NCBI RefSeq assembly: GCF_051622035.1
Contig: NC_135361.1
Location: forward strand, 26,405,205-26,469,204
Origin: Arctopsyche grandis
Taxonomy: Eukaryota > Arthropoda > Insecta > Trichoptera > Hydropsychidae
DNA length: 64,000 nucleotides
Direction: 5' to 3'
Positions 57,034-64,000 of this stretch are shown here, one piece after another (position 1 is the stretch's first letter; each line of letters opens with the position of its first letter). Position numbers and translations under genes: made by a program. A model generated the notes under the pieces. The model made no database searches. It saw only the letters and a list, made by a program, of their open reading frames with translations, and had not been told where the DNA came from.

Positions 57034-60000
57034 ATGTCGCGACGAAATGGCAGCGGAAGCGGTTCCACCAGCCTCTCGAGGGCCGAACAGATAGCGTCGG
57101 GTCGTCTCCGAATGGATCGCAATCCCACGCACACTAGATTGAACGGTTCGTTATTTACCTACGACGAAAACGATGTCGTAAATTTGTAACCTTTCGTTCG
57201 GTTCAAACCCACGAAAGAAACGAACAATATATACCATTTCAGATCCTTCGTTGGCTGTCGGTCGCCGTAAAGAAATCGACAATGTGATGAAGAGGGCTAG
57301 AGCTGCTTCACCGGGTACGTGGGATCGGAAACTCTTAGAAGTCGAAGAAAAAGATCCAAATCGGTACATTATTCATAGCTTTATGAGCTTTAGAATTATA
57401 TACTCGTTACTTTTCATTGTAAGATCGAAGAATTAAAGGAATTATCCCTCTCGATATTAATTGAGATCTAAAGGGAGTGTGATGGCGTAATAGCCTTGTA
57501 AGGTTTTTCAATTTAAATAAACTGTCTTTAGATGGCGTCATACTGGATACAAGCAGATGTATTTGGACGGTGGTGGAAGCAGCGGTGGTTCAGCGAGTCC
57601 ACCACCTCGTCGCAGTCGATCTCGCTCTCCGAGAATGCGTCGTTCGCCGCCTCCATTAGTTACGACCACTACACCGTATCACCGTCTCAGCAGGGAGAGA
57701 GATCGTAAAGACCACGGTATACATAAATGATAACTGGTCACTAAGTACTCTGAATTCCTATTGTTTACCGATGATCTCAAATTGTTCAAATCTATTGGAT
57801 GTGATTCGGTTGATCTTCAATTCGATTTGGATGCTATTTTCAATTGGTCAGCTGTAAACATGTTGCTGTTCAACATTGAAAAATACTGCCCCTTAAACTT
57901 CAACAAAACACAAAACCAAGCTAAATGCACTTACTATTTAAATGGCATTGAACTGAATTCAGTTGAGAGTTCCAATGATCTTGGAATCTTTGCGAAAATT
58001 GCTACAAAAATGTTTGGTTTTATACTGCATGTAAGCAAACATTTCCAGAGTGCATTAGTACTACAAATCCTATATGATTCGCTATTGCGCAGTATTCTTA
58101 AGTTTTCTTCTATTATATGGTGCCCTAGTGATCCACCACAGACCATTGCTTGAGGATTGTGAGAGTGTAGAGAAGGATTCTCAGATATACACACATGCTA
58201 GTTTACGGTCGCTATCCTTAGCTCCAGCCTAGTGCCTACCTGCTGGGAGCACTAGGTTATAATTCACTCAAATCACGATGTAGAGTATATTTGGGGAAGC
58301 ATTTCTTTAGGTTACTGGTTGGTTTGGTGAGCAATTCTGAAATTCTTGCTGAATTGAGCTTTAATCTTCCCACCCAACTCGGGTACATTAGATACCACAC
58401 TTGTCTCTTCTCTTGTGGCACATACCAATTTGATGGATTCGTTGCCTGTTGCAAAGGGCAGCAACCTCCTCGATTTTAACTTGGATTTGTTGAATCTAAA
58501 ATATGCTGGTCTGGTTGAGGAATTGTTTAATTTGAGATCGTAACCTGTTCTATCATTGTATTTGTTTATTTTGTGTTTTATTTTCGACTTATTAACTACT
58601 CTATAATGTAAAAAATATATAACTTATTGAATGAATTGTATAAGGGTTACGCGTAAGTCTTTGCCGATTGGATAACAATGAAAGAATTTTATTTTTTTAT
58701 ACATTTTTATTTAAAATTTTTTACAAAATATAGTCTCCTTCATTACTATTCCACAGGTTTTCGGGTTTTTCAATTCCTTTTTTATAGAATTCGTTTGGTT
58801 TTTTGATCGAAATATGTAAGAAGTTGCGGTTTCGAAAGCGTTTATCTTTTAAAGAATATTCAAAAGATCGAAACAGATGGTAATCGGCCGGAGCTAGGTC
58901 TGGTGAATATGGGGGATATGAAAGTTCTTCCCATTTTAACTGATTTTTTTCAGTCGTCTTCTTCGCCTTATGGGGTCGTGTTGCAGAATCACTCAGTTGT
59001 TTCTGACTAATTCTCTACGTTTGACTTTTAGTTTTTCATTAACTCTTTCTAATTGTTGACAATACACATCTTCTGCGATATTTCTTTGATGCTTCATCGA
59101 GGATCACTTTCCACCACGGCTCTCAGCACGTCTTCATCAAAATTTGAAATCGACAAAGACTTACGGGTACCCCTATACTATGACATGGAAGTGTTGATTT
59201 TAATTTTCTATCTGAGGAGCCGTAGTTTCGTCTACGCAACGTATACGTCCTGAGACGTCTCAGCCGGTGGTGTCGTCTTCGAGGGATAGGGACAGGGAAA
59301 GGGAGCGAGAACGCGAACGCGATCGCGATAGGGAACGTGAAAGAGAAAGAGAGAGGGAAAGGGAAAGGGAGCGTACTAACAGGCCTCCTTTACCTCGTAC
59401 AAGACCGCCGTCTCCACCGCCTAGACGTGTAAGTTATCAATAAAATTACATCTCATTAATATAAATTTCATATATAATTAATCGATTTATATATATAGGG
59501 GGGAAGATCACCATCAGGCTCTTCTGTAAGTAGTTGCTCAGACGACTCGTGTTCAGTTTGTTCAGTCAAAAAACACGGAAGACAACGATCTCGGTATTTT
59601 ATTTTTAAATAATCATATTATTGTGTGTTGTGAATGTGTGATTAATATTGGTTTAATTTTTTAGGTCTAGATCTTTTTCGGTACCACGTTCGTCTTCGAC
59701 TAAACTACCACCACCAAGCAGTGGATCTAACTGGCCACCACCGTCGGCACCTCCGTCATCTCAACCCCATAGGAAACTTACTAAGCCTCTCAATTCTGGA
59801 AACGCTAATGCTGGGCCATCCACTCTTAGCTTAAGAAGAACAGCTTCATCGACGGGTAATTGAATTTTTTTGTATATTAAAAAATCTATGTTTTTTTTCC
59901 GTTTTAAAATATATATATTTTATGTGCAGTGAGTGGATCTCGTATAAACGTCGCTTCTACAAAAAAACCAAAACCGCCTTCCAGTGCTCCTGTGCCTCCG

Positions 60001-63000
60001 TCTTCTCGTCTCGGCCCGACTAGCTCACGAGAAGTAGTCACCGATTCGGCTGCAGCTAAGAAACGGTCAAGGGATGAAAAGGTAATCTCCCGAAAAATAT
60101 CTTATTATTGTATGAATTACATACATGTAGGAATGATTTTTAAACGAGCCGAGCCGTATGTGTGGTTGGTCAAACTGCTAGGGATAAAGTATGTGTGTGG
60201 TATGCATGGGAGAGACCGGATGCGTGTTGTTATGGTCACTTGTTGGAGAACAAGCCCGACGACATCATGTTACAATAAATACTTCTGACTTAATCTGCGC
60301 GTTTCGCTTGGAATCCTTCACATCCGTATCCTATATACATATATTAACGAAATGCTTAGGTTTTAGAATGGCAAAGAACTCAACTAGACGCTCACAAGAC
60401 GAGAAAGCCTGAAAAGCCACATCCATCAACACCACCGTCACCTCCAACACAACCTAAAGAACGTCTTCCACATAAAGTAAACACAAACGACAATACAACT
60501 CGGTTCACACTGGTCAAAAATTTAACACTGCTTAATGTATTTCAGCTCAAAACGCGTATCAAGAAAGAGGACGATCGTCCCAAGAAGAAGTCGACCGGTG
60601 ATAAAAAGAGTCGCACCGAAAGCGCAAACGCCGACATCAGTCCTGAAGTCATCGCAGCTGCTCTCGCAGGTGACTCGAGTGGCGAAGACGACTCCACCAC
60701 AGACGACGACAGCTTACAACATCAACACCACAACGAAAACAGGTCACTATTGTAAATGCAATGTTGTAAATATATTTCGTATGTTGCAGTATAAAATGTC
60801 TCGTCTATAAATAGGTTAACCCTCTCGGAACGGTTCGGAAAAATGGCGCAATGGTCCGCAGATCGAAGCAATGCGATGCAGAATATGAGGATCACCCGAG
60901 GTGCTGCCGTAGATGGCGGTGGTTTGACTGTCCGCATTGAAGAAATCGATAATATGACTGGGGAGCCTACCGGAGAACATGGAACACCACCTCACAGGTT
61001 CACGTAAGTTTTAATGTTTCTGTATAAAAGCAATAAAATTTCATTTAACTTGGCGATGGGAAATCTATCAGTCAATGAACTTCGTTATAAACATAGCATA
61101 TGCGATTCATATTGATCAAAATATCTTAACCCTTTGAGCGCTGACGTCTTTTGCTGAAAATTTCGCCAACATTTCCAATTAGAATTATTTAGAAATCCAA
61201 TAGAAAACAGGTATAAAAATTGTAGCTAATCCAAACAAACCCTAGATAACTACCGGCGAGGATTTCGAGTTTTGTAAAGGTGTATTTAGACTCTATGTAT
61301 AATGTATCTTGCAACAATATAAAGTAAACTAAAGAAGTCTATTAATGAATGTATTTTCCAAAACTATGTAGTTCCATCTTCTTCATTGTTGTTTAACGTC
61401 TTGAACTCTGAAAGCCACTATAGTGGCTTTCGGATATTCGGCTGCCAGCTCTGAAAGCCAGTATAGTGGCTTTGTTAAGCGGCTACTTTGGAGCTTTATT
61501 TTTAATATTCATTGGCAAATTTTTGAAGGTTTTATTTTACAATAGTGTACTTAAAGGATACGAGATGCTAGAAAATGTATAAATAGGATAATTACAGTAA
61601 AGGGTTAGCGTCTATATTGTTTCTAAGAATATTTGAATTCTTTACCTGCTTCTACATTTGAGTGCGCCGTTTTATTTGGGCAGTCGGTATCGATACATTG
61701 TGCTCTAAGGAGGTATTTTCGGTGGGGTGACCATAATTTTACGAAGTGTTCGGTAATATTAGTGCATATGGAGAAATAATAAATACAAGTGTTGGCAACA
61801 TTGAAATTTCAGTTTTTAAACTGTTAGTTAAAATCACATTTTCTATTCGTTACCTACTAGAAAACTTTCAAAACCTAGAAGACTTCCAAAATGATTGTGA
61901 TAATAATGAAAACGATAGTGAAGGTGATATCAGAGATACAAACAGTGATAATTGGTCGATTTTAAGTCATCATATTTTCAACCAAAAAATTTTTATTTTT
62001 CGGTTGAAAATATGTTTTTTAGGAGTGTCTTCAAAAGAGATCGGTTTCTACAAATATTTCGGATATTACAACTCAAAAATAATAATGTAGATCTATTAAT
62101 AATAATGTACAATCTGTTAAATCTAATCTTTTCGTCTTTGCCCGCCTTCTGGGATGATCCAACTTTTTTTTTCGATGTGTCCTACAAGTAGGTAACGACT
62201 AGAAAATATGATTTTAACTAACAGTTTAAAAACTAACCAATAGACACTTTATGAGGGTGGTTACGCATTAAAATACAATGAGTAAACAGACAATAGCTTT
62301 GCATCCTTGGACCCAAACTGCCTAACGAACTATAGGGTAGGTATGAAAACATTTCTATAGGCATATTTTAAAAGTTTCTAGTAATAAAACTCATTTATTA
62401 TACAAAACTGCTGTCATAAATAATACAAGAAATGTAGAACTTATCATTTAGTTCGATTTAGTAATTATGATGGTTTGAAATAATTGAGTTTAGTGACTAT
62501 ATTCGAAAAATGCTATCCCAAATCAACATCATGTTATTATGGTCACAATTGGAGACGAACAGATAGTCCCAAAATAACTGAGCATAATATTTAGTTTTTA
62601 TCTAAAAAAAAAAAATTGCGTATTTTTTGCTAAAATGAATTCACCAATTTGATCTTCGACATAATTTAATAATATGAACAACTAAAATTAAAAAAAAAAA
62701 TCATATAATTTTTTCCATCCTAGAGTAGACTAGTGGTGAAGAAAAATTCCAATAAGAGTGCAAAGTGTTAAATGTAATGCTCACTATCTAAATGCTAAGC
62801 CACAATCTAAAATACTCAACAGTTGGGCATTTCCATCAGAAAATTCTACTATGGTTATAAATTCAGACATTCCGGTGTAAACCAGTCTTTATAAACGTTG
62901 AAAAATGAATGACACGGATTACACGACCCATGTTCAATGCATTTTTTTTTTCAATGCTACCTGGAAAGGCTTTGCAGGTAGTATTCTTGCTTACTTTTTG

Positions 63001-63541
63001 TACATGCTCAAAATACAACGCCTATTTTATTATTTTGAACACCGATCGGCTTTCATCAGCATTCAAAGGATTAACTTATCAATATGAAGAACTTTATATT
63101 TGAAAAGCTTTTTCAATACTTGAATTTTGACATTGTAAGTGCATGTTTGTATTGTGTTTTAAACAATTATGTGGATTTCAGGCATTCCCCGGCTCCAGAA
63201 GGACACTATCCAGACGAATTGCTGGCGTCAGCGCCTGGAGGACTACCGTCATGGGACGATGTCAGGGTGCGCTACGATTACTATAAGAAGAGGGGTTATC
63301 TCAGAGGTATGAATTATTGCATTCATCACATTCACGTGTATTTTATTTTGAACGTTCAACGCTAACGTGGATTGATCGTCTTCCAGGTTTAACCCTTTCG
63401 GATTATATAAAGTGGGAAGAGTGGTGGTATAGGTATCAGCAGTGGCTGAAGCAGGAACGAAGCTACGAACGATGGACACGCAGCAGCGGAAGCAGCCACC
63501 GTCGTCGCCGCGGCAACTCTTCTCAACACTCGGCCAACTGA
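57034..63541 (+). CDS. RS/RE-rich nuclear protein with NKAPD1-like N-terminal motif
   Basis: Twelve coding exons: 57034-57145, 57243-57363, 57532-57716, 59217-59428, 59499-59593, 59665-59855, 59930-60081, 60360-60476, 60546-60742, 60815-61003, 63182-63306, 63387-63541. Sum 1851 nt, 616 aa. The start is MSRRNGSGSG. Residues about 40-90 include SPGTWDRKLLEVEEKDPNRW then RHTGYKQMYLDGG, similar to a motif I recall from vertebrate NKAPD1 (C11orf57; RWGHSGYKELYPEEF). RS dipeptides, a long Arg-Glu/Asp run (exon 4), Pro/Ser-rich linkers, an acidic Asp-rich stretch and LTLSERFGKMAQWS (exon 10) follow. The C-terminus has aromatic-rich WDDVRVRYDYYKKRGYLRG and DYIKWEEWWYRYQQWLKQE, probably helical and conserved. 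RS/RE composition suggests a role in RNA processing or nuclear speckles, but this is inference. Introns 3 and 10 hold transposon relics. Confidence 0.85.
57738..58620 (+). mobile_element. Non-LTR retrotransposon fragment in intron 3 of the NKAPD1-like gene
   Basis: The frame at 57761-58153 begins at the RT catalytic motif (FTDDLKLFK) and runs through the thumb region (DSLLRSILKFSSIIW). Further degraded coding follows to about 58500. It is related in style to the element at 3165-4610 but is not the same copy. Truncated and frameshifted. Confidence 0.75.
58670..59110 (-). mobile_element. mariner-type transposase fragment
   Basis: The minus strand at about 58740-58950 reads LKWEELSYPPYSPDLAPADY followed by HLFRSF, the conserved C-terminal catalytic block of Tc1/mariner (mariner, DD34D) transposases. 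Surrounding sequence is degraded. No terminal repeats were recovered. Confidence 0.7.
61130..61606. repeat. piggyBac-like MITE, degenerate
   Basis: TTAA (61126-61129) followed by CCCTTTGAGCGCTGACGTC, and near 61593 a mirrored AAAGGGTTAG where the right TTAA has decayed. Inside are duplicated GAAAGCCASTATAGTGGCTT palindromes (61410-61475). In intron 10 of the NKAPD1-like gene. Confidence 0.55.
61811..62234. repeat. Element with about 50-bp terminal inverted repeats
   Basis: AGTTTTTAAACTGTTAGTTA and a following ATTTTCTATTCGTTACCTAC are mirrored at 62180-62234. The interior includes an Asn/Asp-rich short frame with no recognisable domain. Confidence 0.7.
62235..63181. other. Intron 10 sequence, nothing recognised
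   Basis: AT-rich; ends in the acceptor GTGGATTTCAG before the exon at 63182. No frame supported. Confidence 0.4.
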
Positions 63542-64000
63542 CAATCTGCCAAGAAGCCACTGCTCGATGATCCATAGTGTTGAATCTCCGCGCGGTGTGC
63601 TTCTTCAAATGTATTTTGAACTCGGGTAGAAAATACATTATTATTATACATATAGTAATTATTTTCTGTTTACGTATGACCCCGACATACACGAGATATT
63701 AAACAATATGTACAATTTATATAAACAAATAAAAAACGACCGTCTTTTGGTGCCAATTAGTCGAGATCAGCGAGGTGAATTCGTTTAGTTTGTTTGTGGC
63801 ACCGCAAGGTTTAATTGTTGTAGTCCTAAGCAGAAATTATATCGATATAAATCAGATGAGATCTATAGGTAGATATCTACAATGTTTAGTTGACGTTCGT
63901 GTTTGTGATATGATTTACTCGTAACTTCAAATCTCTATTTAATATATAATATATATACACATATATATATGTGTAGCTAATCGACTAATTCGTTAGTTAG
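63542..64000 (+). other. 3' UTR and downstream sequence of the NKAPD1-like gene
   Basis: An AATAAA hexamer at about 63727-63732 lies 186 bp after the stop and is the likely poly(A) signal. The rest is AT-rich with a TATA-type dinucleotide run at about 63945-63970. Confidence 0.5.

Noticed and set aside
60191-60412. Frame between exons 7 and 8 of the NKAPD1-like gene
   Set aside because: It reads through an intron and the splice acceptor at 60358-60359. The VLEWQRTQLDAH frame from 60360 fits by phase.

Overview
The window is insect-like nuclear DNA: AT-rich, with spliced GT-AG genes and introns of about 70 bp to 5 kb. It is dense in insect-type transposable elements (piggyBac with TTAA sites, hAT with 8-bp duplications, PIF/Harbinger, mariner, non-LTR and LTR retroelements, a tRNA-like SINE). 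The order is not certain. No rRNA, CRISPR or prokaryotic operon is present.

Five host genes can be modelled exon by exon; in each the summed CDS is an exact multiple of three. (1) PAXBP1/GCFC orthologue, + strand, 5306-17729, 16 exons, 882 aa. (2) A two-exon gene for a small secreted protein, + strand, 22069-22821, 110 aa, not recognised. (3) Mediator subunit MED28, + strand, 23978-30750, 7 exons, 245 aa. (4) Tankyrase, - strand, 36254-46558, 22 exons, about 1240 aa, with ankyrin clusters, a SAM domain and the PARP catalytic domain. (5) An RS/RE-rich protein with an NKAPD1-like N-terminal motif, + strand, 57034-63541, 12 coding exons, 616 aa. MED28 and tankyrase converge; opposed poly(A) signals lie near 35.15-35.19 kb. 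PAXBP1, MED28, the NKAPD1-like protein and tankyrase are all housekeeping nuclear or signalling genes; I see no sign of a shared pathway.

Most of the rest is mobile DNA, much of it nested. 2041-4931 is a piggyBac relic carrying a 5'-truncated non-LTR element. 5999-7228 is a hAT element split by a solo LTR. 11872-15209 is a non-autonomous LTR element in a PAXBP1 intron, and its solo LTRs recur in the hAT element and in a tankyrase intron. 20591-21549 and 25388-26346 are two near-identical 959-bp piggyBac derivatives in opposite orientation. 31.3-32.6 kb is a minisatellite interrupted by a hAT-type MITE. 46986-47878 is a PIF/Harbinger relic. 49140-50217 is a miniature LTR element with identical 162-bp LTRs. 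50989-54190 is another non-autonomous LTR element full of tandem repeats.

The observation I rate highest is at the end of MED28. The UGA stop, in a UGA-C context, is followed in the same frame by an uninterrupted Arg-Gly repeat. That frame continues with correct phase across a canonical intron to a second stop at 33456-33458. It suggests stop-codon readthrough or a recent nonsense change.
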